Made by a program: the position numbers and the translations under genes. The notes beneath the pieces were generated by a model. The model had not been told where the DNA came from, searched no databases, and was given only the letters and a program-made list of their open reading frames with translations. From Hydnum rufescens UP504 (Eukaryota; Basidiomycota; Agaricomycetes; Cantharellales; Hydnaceae), in assembly GCA_014904985.1 (NCBI GenBank), contig MU128963.1:173116-237115 (forward strand): a stretch of 64,000 bases of DNA. Reading direction: 5' to 3'. Positions 12,991 to 24,179 of this stretch are shown in pieces (within the stretch, counting starts at the first letter, position 1; each line of letters starts with the position of its first letter).

Positions 12991-14466
12991 ATAAAGTACA
13001 ATTGAGGGTCTCTGGAGATGGCTTGTAGGAACTGTGCATATGCCTTGCTTGATTTCAATTCGCGACGATGACGACCTCCGGCCGTCGGGCATTGCTTCGA
13101 GGCCCCCTAATTTAGGTACAATCTTGGAGACACAGTCCAGAGTTACCTTAATGTATGCCTCATAGTCATTCTGCAGTGAAAGGACTGCGTCTAGCTTGAT
13201 ATCTCCAATGCTTGAGACAAGGGGATGCTGTTCCCTTTGTCAGTAAATAAAGCGACTAAGAGGTCTTATGTCTAGCCGCAATATCCATGATATTTTGAAA
13301 GATTTAGTTTCGAAATGTTCTTGGTTGAGACTCGGGAATGATGACAGGGCTAGCCCCCATTCGCGGTCAGCGGTCTGATGAAGACCTGTTCCAACAAGCC
13401 CAAGCTAGTCAAAGTAGAATGAGGAATTGGCCTCCAACCAGGAATAGCCATGCCGGACACTCACGTCCTCGACATAATCTTTTTCGCTTTTGATTAGTTC
13501 GAATATTGCAGATTACCGTGCAATTTCTGACTTGGATAGGCCAGTTGGTGCCACTCCTGGCCCTGCTCAACCAGTGCTCCCTAAAAAAAATGCATCAAGA
13601 AATACCCCGTCCACCAAATGCTTCGCACACGCACTTCTTGGAACTTCAGAATTCCAATATGCAAAAGTCCCTGCCGATATCTAGTATAATCCAGGCAACT
13701 GAGGAGAGGCTTGGGTTGAGGTTGAGAATATACAGACTCCTGTTCTGATAATGCGCGCGTGGAAGACGTTCTGGGTGTCGCTTGTTCAAATGTGGATTGG
13801 TCTCTTACATGCGACTGCGATCGAAGAGCCGGCCCAGCGATATAAATAAGAGCCGGAGTCAAAGATTACTATGCATCGACTAGCTCGGCACAGATACCCA
13901 GCGATGTTTCCGATGTGTTGAGGGCGAGGGTACGGCATGTGATCTGTGCTTTGGGGATACTGGTGTCGGAGTTGACGACTATCGGGTGCGGATAGGTATC
14001 CCTGGGTATGAAGGTAGAGAGGTTACAGGAAGATCCCATTCACGGTCATCGGGTATTCCAAGAGTCCCAGAAGCTTGATGAGTAGAATGCCGACTAGAAG
14101 GGGCAACATAATTGTCCCCTCGCTTCAAAAAATACGAAGAATTGTTCGGAGGGGCATCAAGTGCACTTCGGGAACGTGTGATGGACACCGAAGTGCTGCA
14201 TGCCCCGCGCCGAAGAGATCCTGACATATCATCCGAAGGCGGGGGAATCAAAACATTATGATCGAGGCCGCGATGTGGTGAATCTGGTGGGGGTCATACG
14301 TTACGAGGAATGGTCCCGCAAGGGACCTATGTTCCAATAATGGACTACGTGCCCCCCCTTGAATTCTCACAAAGACAATCTATATCACGTAATCGAGATT
14401 TAAATTCCAGCAGAACCTCCAACTAGTTTCGCAATCCTTGCATTTTACGATTGAACAGAGCTCATT
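12991..14466. other. Transition between R1 array and conserved block
   Basis: Similarity to the R1 unit stops near 12,990. On the minus strand, about 13,224-13,071 reads as a coding-like stretch (DIKLDAVLSLQNDYEAYIKV, then VSKIVPKL) that could be an exon fragment of an unrecognised gene cut by the array. Another minus-strand frame from an ATG at 14,227 down to 13,979 encodes a Ser/Arg-rich stretch of about 80 residues without recognised domains. Neither could be joined to other exons. The rest of the stretch shows nothing I can name. Confidence 0.3.
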
Positions 14467-15727
14467 ATGCGTCAAAAACGAGCCAAAACCTATAGGAAGC
14501 TTATGAACTTATACTCGATATCGTTTGGTTTCCGGACACCATATCAAGTACTAGTCGATGCATCCTTCTGTGCCCACGCTGCGCAGAATAAAATAGACGT
14601 CGAAAAACAGCTGGATACTGTCTTTCAGGGGCAGACAAAACCAAGTGAGTAATGTCTGTAACTTGGTCGCGCTGCTACTTCTGGTGACGCCCCGGGATGC
14701 GGTAATTGTTGTCACCTCTAGTGATAACTCAGTGCTGTATCGTCGAGCTGTATAAATTAGGTTCTGAGCACCAGCACACTGTCGACATGGCCAAACGCTT
14801 CGAGCGAAGGAAGTGTAATCACCGAGAAGCTATCGAAGGAGATGAATGCATACGTGCCGTCGTCGGTACGTCCGTCACTTTCCCCCAGACGTATCTCTCT
14901 CTTTAGCCAGAAATCCAGGGGACGCGAATAAACATCGATACGCCATTGCAACTCAATCTCAACCATTGCGCGAATCCCTACGCGCCATTCCCTTCGTGCC
15001 TATCGTACACATCAACCGTGTGGTTATGATCATAGAACCACCCAGTGACGCCACACTCCGCGCTAAATCCCTCGTTTGTACTCCTTCCCAAGTAATACTT
15101 CCCAAGTTTACCTCCTTCGCCCATCCCTTTTAGATGGAACACACAGCCCAAGGTGCCAAAGCCCCCGAACTCGCTAAAATCAAAACATCCACCCCCACGG
15201 CCCAAACCACATCAACACCTTCCACCACCGACCCCTCCACACCACCACAGAACAAGAAACGAAAATCCGGTCCAAAGGGGCCTAATCCCCTAAGTGTCAA
15301 GAAGAAGAAAACGAAGCCGAACGATCCTAAAGCAGCAGCACCCCCAACCTCATCCCGACCATTCTCCGGAAAACCCAACACCAACAAACAAAAAGAACAC
15401 ATGCCAGCTTCCGCCCCACATGCATCTTTACCATCATCATCCTCCTCCACCGCACCGTCCACGGTGGGGAAGAAGCGCAAACGAGACGATGCCAATGGTA
15501 CCGCTGTTGATCCGCGGCAGCAGCCATCCAATCCCAAGACTCCAAGTGGCATCGTGGCTCTGGTCATAGGGAATGATGCTGCTGCTACTGGTCCCGGTGA
15601 CGACGGCGACGATGGTGGCGCAGGGGCAAATAGTAATAATAGGGATCATTCTTCTAGGGGCCACAGGAAGAAGCGAAGGCGGCGGGGGAACACGGGCGGG
15701 GATGAGGGTGGCGATATCGATAATTAA
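14467..15727 (+). CDS. UTP23: rRNA-processing protein UTP23
   Basis: UTP23 is a PIN-domain-like component of the small-subunit processome in the nucleolus, needed for early 18S rRNA maturation and associated with snR30 in yeast. Four exons (14467-14644, 14722-14865, 14907-15073, 15134-15727) splice to 360 residues with all frames consistent. The N-terminus MRQKRAKTYRKLM and the following PYQVLVD are hallmarks of the family. Exon 2 carries ITQCCIVELY and a Cys/His cluster (FERRKCNH). Exon 3 carries NKHRYAIATQ and the PIVHINRVVMIIEPP stretch. Exon 4 is a long, low-complexity, Lys-rich tail containing GPKGPNPLSVKKKK, typical of UTP23. The tail is longer than in yeast. The first ATG is the only sensible start. 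It converges on the PP1-inhibitor gene downstream. Confidence 0.95.
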
Positions 15728-16120
15728 GATGCCTGTAACATACTATCAAGGGGTATGCATTCGTGGCGTAACTTGGAGCACAAGGGAGTACTGGATTGTG
15801 TATTCGCGCGCAAGTATGGACGCCGTGAATATGCTTGTTAGTGATCCTCGTTTAAAATCCATCGAGTTCGAAGAATATCCCTAGTAATGGTCGCAGTAAG
15901 TAAAATAGAGTGCACTACGCATCGGGGTCCGAAACGAGGGGCAAAAGCGCCATTTTCTCATTCTTGCATGTACATGAGGTGACAAGGACAATTAGAAAAA
16001 AAGAAAAGAACCAACAAAGAAAGGACGCAGAGGTATGTCTTGAGGAACGAGAACAAGTCGGAAATACATAGTGGTGCGGCGTTGGGCGTCCACCGAGTCC
16101 GCAAATGTAACAGTGCCAGG

Positions 16121-17180
16121 CTAACGGGGGCGGCCATTAGGAATCGAGTGATATCCCATATCGACATCACCCTCGCCGCCACCACCCTGGACATTATCAC
16201 TATCAAGTTCCTCATCTTCGTCTTCCTGGGCCATGAGTGCTTGTGCGCGCTAAAAAAAAACAACCGAAAGGTGTCTTGTGTGAGTACTGATGACATGCCA
16301 GAGTGAATAGTATGACGCACCTTCATCGCTTCCGCCTCATTGGAGTAATGCCGCCCTCGAGCAAGAAGGAACTGAGCACGTTTAGCAGCAGCTACAGGAC
16401 GACGATGAAATCAACATAAAATTCCATACATTGCAAAGAAGGACAAAACGACGATATACATTCTTCGTCCATTTCCTCCTCCACCTCGTTGGGTTCGTCG
16501 AGACTAAGACCGAGGCCAGCCCGAACGTCCGACCCCCCCAAGCCATCGTCTGTGGGGAGATTGAAGCTCGTGCGTCTGCTCGAGCTGGAGGAACGTGAGA
16601 GGCTCGGGGGGCGATCGGAGACGGAAGCACGGCGGTACGTGCTATCATCGATTGAGGCGGAGGTTTGGTGATGAGTTCCCGGGAAAGGTGTGGCTGAGGT
16701 GGTGGCAGTGGGGGGTCTGCTTGATGAGGAAGGGCGGGACGGAAAGAGCGGGGAGGTTGGCTGACGAGGGGAGCCGTCGTCGAGATGGAAAGGGGGGATT
16801 TCTGATCGTGATCATGTATCACAACTACTGTTCCAGAAATGGAGAGGGGTACTAACCACTCATGCCTTCCACGGTATCGAGCTCGGCGTTATAGCGCACA
16901 TAGGGCGTCTTTGGTTCAGTGATCTTCATCAGGCTATCTTTATTGATCTCGGTGAGGGCGAGGTTCTCCTCATCCCAGGTCAACCTAAGAAATATGCGTA
17001 TGATGAGGGCCGATAGGGCTCGATGGGGGAAGAGAACAAGGTTGGCGAGCGGGAAAGAAAGACTAGGTGGGCTTACCGGGTACCAGGGACGGCTGGTGGT
17101 CCAGCATTCTTAAGAATACCCCTTGGCCTCGTCGGGGAGGTCGGTGGGGAGTGGATGTGAGCCGTTGCAGCTTCAGCCAT
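16121..17180 (-). CDS. GLC8: Protein phosphatase 1 inhibitor 2 (GLC8/IPP2 family)
   Basis: Inhibitor-2/Glc8 proteins bind the PP1 catalytic subunit and inhibit or help activate it, with roles in glycogen metabolism and mitosis. Five exons (17180-17077, 16984-16857, 16801-16460, 16391-16321, 16249-16121) give 257 residues with all splice phases agreeing. Near the N-terminus is PRGILKNA, the family's first PP1-contact motif. Exon 2 holds [13 protein letters not shown] and EPKTPYVRY, the second signature. Exon 4 encodes the [14 protein letters not shown] helix, which matches the third PP1-docking region (HYxE type). The acidic C-terminus ([10 protein letters not shown]) is typical. A central Ser/Pro-rich insert in exon 3 is probably disordered. 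The upstream in-frame ATG at 17,261 belongs to the leader; [11 protein letters not shown] is the better start. It is 234 bases downstream of IMP2 on the same strand. Confidence 0.93.
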
Positions 17181-17414
17181 GTTGTTCTTGAGGCGAAGGC
17201 GTCTGGCTGCGGTGTCCTGAGGCCGATAAGCTAGTCTGCAAGGGTTTGTGGCGTTGCCCAATTCCCTGGAGGTCCCTTTCGAGCGGGAGTCTAACGAGAC
17301 AAGTGCACGTGATATTACTGTAACTGCTCTATAACTAAATTGGAATTATGCAGAGTATACGACGACGAGGACGGACGGCGTGGCGAACACGATGACCGCG
17401 AGCGCACACAGTTT

Positions 17415-18241
17415 CTATGTCGACTCTGGTTTTAGGCGACGAGCCATCGCCTGTTCCATCCTCACCACTTCAATCCCCTTGGCCCTCCGCACACGATCAC
17501 GATTCGCCCGCGCCCGAGGAGATGGCGGTACAGTTCCAAACCGTGAAAACGGAAATACGATCCATGGCACCTTCGAATCTATCAGACTGAGCGAGACCTA
17601 AGAGAACATCGTGAGAGAGAATTCGTGAGCTAAAACCTAGTGTACAGACAGGGCCAAATTTATTGCTATCACGCGAGTGAAAGGGCTCGTCCCCCTCCAC
17701 CCACGCATGGCCCTGTGGTATTGCTACCCACGCGTCGGGATATGGAGGGAGGGTCTGGACCTGCCATCCCAATGTCATTACCATGCATCACATTAACCAA
17801 GGTTGGTACCCACTAGATCGCCCTCTAATGCAAGGATCCGTTTGATGATCAGTTCGTTGTCCACAGGTGACCTACAGCACTCGTGATCAGCGGCACAACA
17901 CCTGGATGTTGGGAAACACAACCCCACTTGAGCACAACGACGTCCCCTCGGGCGAATTTTTTACCTGTTTGGGGGTCCCACCGGTCCATATACACCACAT
18001 CAAACATGTTGGACGATTCGGGGTTCAAGGTGGGCTACTAGGAACATTGGGGATTATTAATCGTTACGACAGACTTGCATGATGTCATGTTCGAAGAGGA
18101 GCGCACCGACATGCTTCTTCCTTTTACAGTCATAAGGGTACCAACATGGAGGTTTAGCACGGCGAGGAAAGGGAGACATGTAACGGCCCCCATATACGGC
18201 CCTGCCTTTGCCCGCAAGGTCGAGCCCAGCTTCTTCCACAT
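17415..18241 (-). CDS. IMP2: Mitochondrial inner membrane protease subunit 2
   Basis: IMP2 is a signal-peptidase-I-type (S26) serine protease. It removes presequences from proteins sorted to the mitochondrial intermembrane space, working with IMP1. Five exons (18241-18107, 18034-17928, 17871-17814, 17760-17650, 17597-17415) give 197 residues with consistent phases. The catalytic Ser lies in GRSMSPTLNP, at an exon junction near residue 44. The general-base Lys is in DNELIIKRILALEGD. The C-terminal S26 box reads GHAWVEGDEP ... DSNKFGPVSL. A hydrophobic segment (residues about 15-35) precedes the active-site Ser and would anchor the protein. The DSNKFGPVSL wording and WVEGD favour IMP2 over IMP1. 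A basic 60-residue C-terminal extension is longer than in yeast. The start MWKKLGS gives a compact amphipathic N-terminus. Confidence 0.95.
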
Positions 18242-18760
18242 CCCAGTTGGATACGGATCCCACCGCCTACGTATAAAATGGCGAGAACAGTCACAAAGAC
18301 GCTCAGGAACTCGTCTTGTGGATTGTTACTCAGTCACTGAGGGACTTGATGTGAGTTTTGACTAGCCGGTATTAGCCGAATCATCTTGCACTTACCCAAG
18401 ATGAGAAGGTCCAAATAATTTCTCTGGGGTGTTGGACTGGCAGTCGCGTGAAACTCCAGGGAAAATATTGGACCAGGATACTGACTGTGACACCCTGCTC
18501 TGTATTACAGTATTGTGATTTGGCCCTTGGAAATCTCATTTGCAACTAGAGCAATGAGGTGGAATTGTCTTGAAGATGTCTCTGGCTCCTTCTGTGGTGT
18601 CTAGGTTTGAGGCTACGTGTTTTCTGCTCTGGACAGCACTTGGTCGAGATTGATAGAGACTGAATGACACCGTGGTCACTGGCATTGATATAAAGATGAG
18701 GACTCGGGCTTCTGCAACGTTTTCTCTCATTCATACCCAAGCACCCTCTTGCTCTCCACT
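18242..18760. promoter_or_regulatory. Divergent intergenic region IMP2 / Ser-Pro-rich gene
   Basis: The 519 bases between two divergently oriented start codons presumably carry both promoters. No motif was strong enough to name. Confidence 0.4.
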
Positions 18761-20433
18761 ATGGAGACGCTTCTTCAACCATACCCAAGCACTTTGTTCG
18801 CCCTCACCCGCCAAACTAATCTCTCTGATGCCTCCAACTCTACGTCAACCTCAATGTCACCATCATCAGAGGAAGATATGGGTTGCCTATCCCCATTTGG
18901 GGCACATTCTGGTTCCTCCACGCAGCTCTCTTCTTCCGAGCTCGACACTCCGCCCCAATCTCCTCTGGACGAAGTTAACAACGCCACCACTAGGCAAAAT
19001 GACTGGTGCACCGACATGGTTATCCCAAAATCCTACCTAGAGCGCTTCCTCCTCAGGCCCACCATAAATGCCCACCAGATCCAAACACACTGGCCGAACT
19101 TGGCCCTTACGATGAACTCCTCAGACGCCGAAGGGGGATACGAGTCAGGCACAGAGGAGGCACTTGCAATCTTCACCAAGTTGGGCAGACATCCTAGGCC
19201 ACGACGTCCCGCCATTCTGCTCCGCAACACCAACGGTTATCGCGGCGGTGCCGAGAAGCAGAAGCAAATCTCCCTTCATGGTGCGTTGGCCCCTCCTAGG
19301 CTCCCCGAAACAGTGCACACGACCGCAGCGCGCATCACCCGCCGCCATAATATTCTCTCTCAACAAAGGACCGCGAGTCTCTCGCGTTCATCGTCCGAAG
19401 AATCCTCTGCTTACTCAGACTCATCCCCAAGCAACTTCACAACCGTGCGACGCCCTCCCAGACTAGCAGCAGCAGAACGCCTTCGTCCTATCTATCTGTC
19501 CTCCTCGCGGCCTCCCTTCTTCCGTTCTGACGTCCGGCAGAATGTCAAAATCCCACCGAGAAGTGCCGGTCGTGGTATCGTCAGCTCCTCACCTAAATCT
19601 GTGATCTCGACTTCTCCAGGAGCAGTACTACTGGAGCCGACTGCAGCAGTTTCTCCTTGCATGCTGGAGGACCCGCTATCTCCCCTGAAAAGCCCAAATC
19701 CTTGTCCTCAACTTCAACCATCACGAAAGACCACTCGCACCGACATATCCATGGAAGAAACCCTCTCCTCAGATGACTCACCCCCTGGGGCACCGCTTCT
19801 CCAATGCGCCGAATTTCCCAATTTCTCAGAATCTTCGCAGGCGGAGACACAGGAAGAAACAGGTCCCCTGCCCTTCTCGCCCCCACCCTCACCGCCACCC
19901 ACGACGGCCCCTCATTATAAGATGCTTTCATGCATCCCACTCCCCCTTCTGTCACCATTATCTGAGCACGCTACCGAGATGAGTCTCAACTTCGATTCGG
20001 ATCCGTCGGCATCATTGGAGCCCCACGATGCGTAGAAAATAGCTTATCCACTTGCTTTCCCCTATCCAGCGACATGTGCCCCTTCCCACCCTCACCAACT
20101 ACCCTACTGTTTTCTCACGAGACCGTCCTAGAAGCAACAAATATACCCAGCCCAATCCCGCTACGTCTTCGAAGTTCATCCGTTCTGGTTCAGGACCTCC
20201 CCATCTCCGCACCGTCGTCCGCACCATCAACCACATTCACAGTACGCCTAGCTCACGCCCCTGCCACAAAGAAACCGCTCATACGATCGAGGACGACTCC
20301 ATTCCATCCCCCACGCACATACTGGTATACAAACGACGGGGAGTCAAATGATGAGGATCCTACGTACACGACGTCATTCACGTCCATGAAGAACACCTGC
20401 AGCTCACCCTTGAAGAACCCGAACTACAAATAG
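18761..20433 (+). CDS. Orphan Ser/Pro-rich protein
   Basis: I do not recognise this gene. A long open frame from the ATG at 18,761 reaches a stop at 20,037. A 38-base intron (20,032-20,069, gtagaa...atccag) bypasses that stop and joins a second exon ending at 20,433. The spliced product would be 544 residues. The protein is rich in Ser, Pro and Thr, with runs such as SPPPSPPPTTAPH and several acidic SDD/SSEE clusters, and no predicted transmembrane segments. Short conserved-looking pieces are SYLERFLLRPTINAHQIQ and GYESGTEEALAIFTKLGR near residues 90-150, which could be the only folded part. The composition suggests a regulatory, phosphorylated, disordered protein; that is inference. If the very short intron is wrong, the protein ends at residue 424. 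Confidence 0.7.
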
Positions 20434-21175
20434 AAATAGACGAGGGGCACTGAGGCCTCAGGCTCAGGACTCAAAACCAGTCCAAGTCACCCACCTTCAT
20501 CATCTTCGTTCCTAGATGATCGAGTATAGCTTTTGGATGCGTTACGATGCTCCGTTCAGCAGCTATGTGAGGGAAATCATTATTTCTGGGGCTCAGGATT
20601 GCGCATGGAGGGGACCTGAGGCTTGGGATTGGTTGACTCAGTAACTACCACTGCATACTGTATCCAATCGTAGTCTATGTCAAATCAAGCATTGATCATT
20701 GTTGAGCCATGGTGAAAGCGGTTCCATCGGCAGTATCGTTTGTTCAGAATAAATGGCTTTGATCACAATTTCAGTGATCTTCAGTGTCTGGAATGGCCTT
20801 TAAGCACCCGTGCAAACATCAGATAACAATGATCCTGCCACAAGCGAGGGAATGGTGTATGGTTTGTTTTTTCTATTTTCACAGCGACTATGAAATACGT
20901 ACGCATCAATTAAAAAGGAGCGCAAATCGAGACTGGACGAGCCAAATAAACATGCCCAAAAGAAAGAAGGTGCGAATAAGTGGAATCAGTCCAGGATGAC
21001 ACGGCACGAAAGAAAAAAAATAAAATGCTGATTCAAGATGGCGATACGTCGTAAATTAGGAGGAGGTAAGGATCGGGGGCATGAGCGTGGCATCGAATGG
21101 CAGGTGAACAATGCGTGGATGGTACAACATGATGGGAGCGAGACGATGAGAAAGGAAGGGACACGGAAGATTGTA
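20434..21175. other. Convergent intergenic region
   Basis: These 742 bases lie between two 3' ends (orphan gene and KCH1). No coding signal is convincing; the region presumably holds both 3' UTRs and terminators. Confidence 0.5.
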
Positions 21176-23139
21176 TCACATTGCGTGGGAGTGCATGTAA
21201 TCGTCGTGTCCACCATTGTGCCCATATTCTCCTCGGCCATATTGCTGGTATTGATCCTGCGGTTGATGCGGTGAGGGCGGGTAATCTGGGTACGCTGCAT
21301 TAGACCGCGTCCGTCGATGTACGCCAGGGTGGCCGTTTGCAGCGGTGGCCAGTACCGAGCCATTATACACGCCGCGATCCTGATTCCCACTTCCTTGGCG
21401 AAGGTACTGCTCTTGCTCTTGGGGGTGTTGCTGCTGGAGGACTTGTTGCTGATGATAATTGTTGGTGATATGAATACTGGGATTGTGGAGGGGGCGAGTA
21501 TCGCTCCGAAGCGCCGGTGGGAGCAATAGCGTGTGCCAGATGCGTCGTGCTGGGGTAATCATTCCCGATCGGGGTACGTGGGCGTAGTCGGGGCCGGTGG
21601 GATCCCCTGATTCCCCGCCATACATTGAGTCCTCGTAGTCGACTTTGCCGCCCTGCTGCGTCCCCATGAGGTGTGGGTATCCGTAGTGGTGCGGATTTTG
21701 CTCATAGAGTGGCATGGGAGGAGGATATTCGGGCAGTGCACTGTGCAGACTAGGTGGATAGTCTGGATAATTGGATGATGCGTAATACGGATCATCCTTT
21801 GCGGAAGATGTGGCATGTGAGGGTGCATATCCAGCCTTGCCTCCCGCGCCACGATGTGGACCCAAGCTCGCCTGGTCGTCATCGTCGATAGACACTTGGG
21901 GTAAAGTAGGCTGTGGAGCGGGGTTTCGAAGAAGTTCGCCCTTTTTGTTCTTCAGGTGTGAGAAATCGCCCCGAGCCTCTTTCTGGGCTAGCTGTGCTTG
22001 TTTTGCTATTCGCTGCCGGTTCTTCCTTTTCATCAGCTCACTAATTCGCTGTGATTGGCAAACACAACAACGGGGAAATGAGCCGCAGCACGCCGCAAAT
22101 GAGGGGTCCGTGACGACGCACCTTGTCAACTTTGTGACAACAGTATTCCTTCAGGTTTCCTTGAATGTAACATAGAAGTGGAATGTAGCAGAGTGCAGCG
22201 ATGATAAGAAGTAGTAGCGACCCAAAAAAGACAACGGTGGTGAAAAGGATTGAGATCAAAAGGCCCTTGGTCGCCAGTATTTGCGCGTCGAAGTACACTT
22301 GCATTTTCTGGAAGCTCCCTTGATTTACTAGCCAGAATGAGTACAGGGTCAGGGCATTGATGGCCTGACGCGGCCCATCGGAGAAAATCAGACTCTTCCA
22401 GCCTGGGCAAGTAAAATAGGTCAGAAACGAATTGAATCAAGTGCCGGTATCGCTTCACCTTTGAAGGTGAAAAAAATAAAAAAGGCAAAGTCATCTTTTT
22501 TCTTGGTCGAATTTTCGATCTGACAGAAAAAGCAAAAGTGGTCATAGGACCCTATAGACCGCATCAGACAGGACGGGACAGGGCGTGCGCGGGACCATTA
22601 CTCACGAAGGCTATAGTAGTTATTGGCCATGACGTTGGTAAATGCATACGATATATCGCGGCTGACGATGATCTTTTTCGCTTTCCATCCCTCATATATC
22701 AACTACATACGGGTATCTATCAGGCACACATTTGGAGGAAGAGCGGGGACAGCAAAAAGGTCACACACAAGGAGGTAGCCAAGGATAATACATCCGACGA
22801 ATATCCACTTGCCAATCTGGAAGTCGACCACGACACAATTGTTCAATCCGAGTTGAGTGCACCTGGCGAAGATACCATTCGACCAGCTTGAGCTTGACAG
22901 CATGGTGATAGCAGTATATAAATCGGAAAGGTAGACAAGGAGGGACTTTGTGAGAAGGATGTAAAGCCACATATATTGGAGACGAATCCCCCAGCTGTTC
23001 GAATGGTAGTCCCGGGTATCAACGAAGTCGAACTAGGCCCGAAATTGTCAGGGAAAAGGGGGTAGCACAGAAGAACTCAAGTTGCCTTGTGATCTGGGAC
23101 GACTTCGCGTTTCCAGTTAGCAGTACCATTGCAGCACAT
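21176..23139 (-). CDS. KCH1: Low-affinity potassium transporter, KCH1 family
   Basis: Kch1/Prm6-type proteins are plasma-membrane potassium transporters of fungi, linked in yeast to calcium signalling and to the pheromone response. Six exons (23139-23086, 23032-22769, 22690-22606, 22551-22459, 22402-22122, 22048-21176) give 549 residues. The N-terminus has NWKREVVPDHK, then FDFVDTRDYHSNSWGIRLQY, helix 1 and YLSDLYTAITML. Further family blocks follow: GKWIFVGCIILG, SRDISYAFTNVMANNYYSL, DHFCFFCQIENSTKK with FAFFIFFTFEGWK, then a membrane segment and CYIQGNLKEYCCHKVDK, the classic end of the core. The last 290 residues are Pro/Gln/Tyr-rich and probably cytosolic. Intron 1 uses a GC donor (aag|gcaact ... 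cctag), required to join DHK to FDFVD. Confidence 0.93.
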
Positions 23140-24179
23140 GGTAAGTAAGGGAGCGTAGGGTTAGCTCGGCCAGCGAGAGCAATAAAGGCTTCTGGTGCAA
23201 AGGAAGGAATGGCAGAGAGGTGAGCAACTGGCTGTCGGGATATTCCGGTTGCACTTTACGTAATGAAATATCAGTCTCCGCCGCAACCCCGAACAGAATT
23301 GAAAGAACTCGAGGCTAGTTCAACAAGCTAGCACTTGCCAGCGTCGAAAAAGTAACCGCAGCTCGAAATAAATTGGCGTGTGCATAATAAAATACTATGA
23401 GCACCGGGATTACTGTAATATTGCTCCGGGCGGAGGCCAATTTGGGGATCTCTGTCAAAGAGACTGGTCCCACAACTGAGCCCAAGGGTTTCAAGTTCTC
23501 AAAGGGAGTATTGCTTGATTCTTCAACCCTGGATTGGTTTTGGCAGTATGGGGCTATACATATGTACTACATGTATGTAACTCGTTGGTACGTGGCCCGG
23601 GAAAACCATAACATGATTCTTTTGATTCGAAGGTGGCATGATAAATGGTGCATTCTCTTCGCAAAAAGTTGCTAATTCAAGCGATCGACAACCGAGTCAA
23701 AAAAAAACACATCCTCAACCTGCTTTGCGACCGAAGCGGAACATGCTTCAGATGATTTTGAATCGCAAGGCACCGACTTCAACAAAGAACATACATTAAG
23801 GAAGTCCTGATTCTCTTTTCAATGAAGACCGAATTCGTGCAGCAGGCTTTTCGCCAGGATCGGATGGTAGACAGATATCTGGAATCTGGTATGTGGACAG
23901 CAAGCATGTGTCTCAAGAAATCAAGCAGCCAAACTTCTCGGGGATGCCATATTGATACATTAATGAGTGTCCCATCTCTTGGGATGGTGCAAGCATCTCT
24001 ACCTGGCATTCTTTGACATTGAGGATCCTGAACGCGCTTTTTCGGCAAAAACCGTACCCGACGAGCGCATCTTCCCAGCCCACGGTAAGATTGCGTTGAA
24101 CCAGGGCGCTGTGTGAATCTCATGGCCCTTGTTCCCAAGCCTATACCCTGAAAGCCGCACCGTTCAATCCCAAATCCTC
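23140..24179. other. Divergent intergenic region KCH1 / Zn2Cys6 regulator
   Basis: About 1 kb separates two divergent start codons. Only short frames without family resemblance are present, so it most likely holds promoters. Nothing in it could be named. Confidence 0.5.

Noticed and set aside
15130..15567. 145-codon minus-strand frame opposite UTP23 exon 4
   Set aside because: It mirrors the Lys/Pro-rich tail of UTP23 and is Gly/Val-rich only for that reason.
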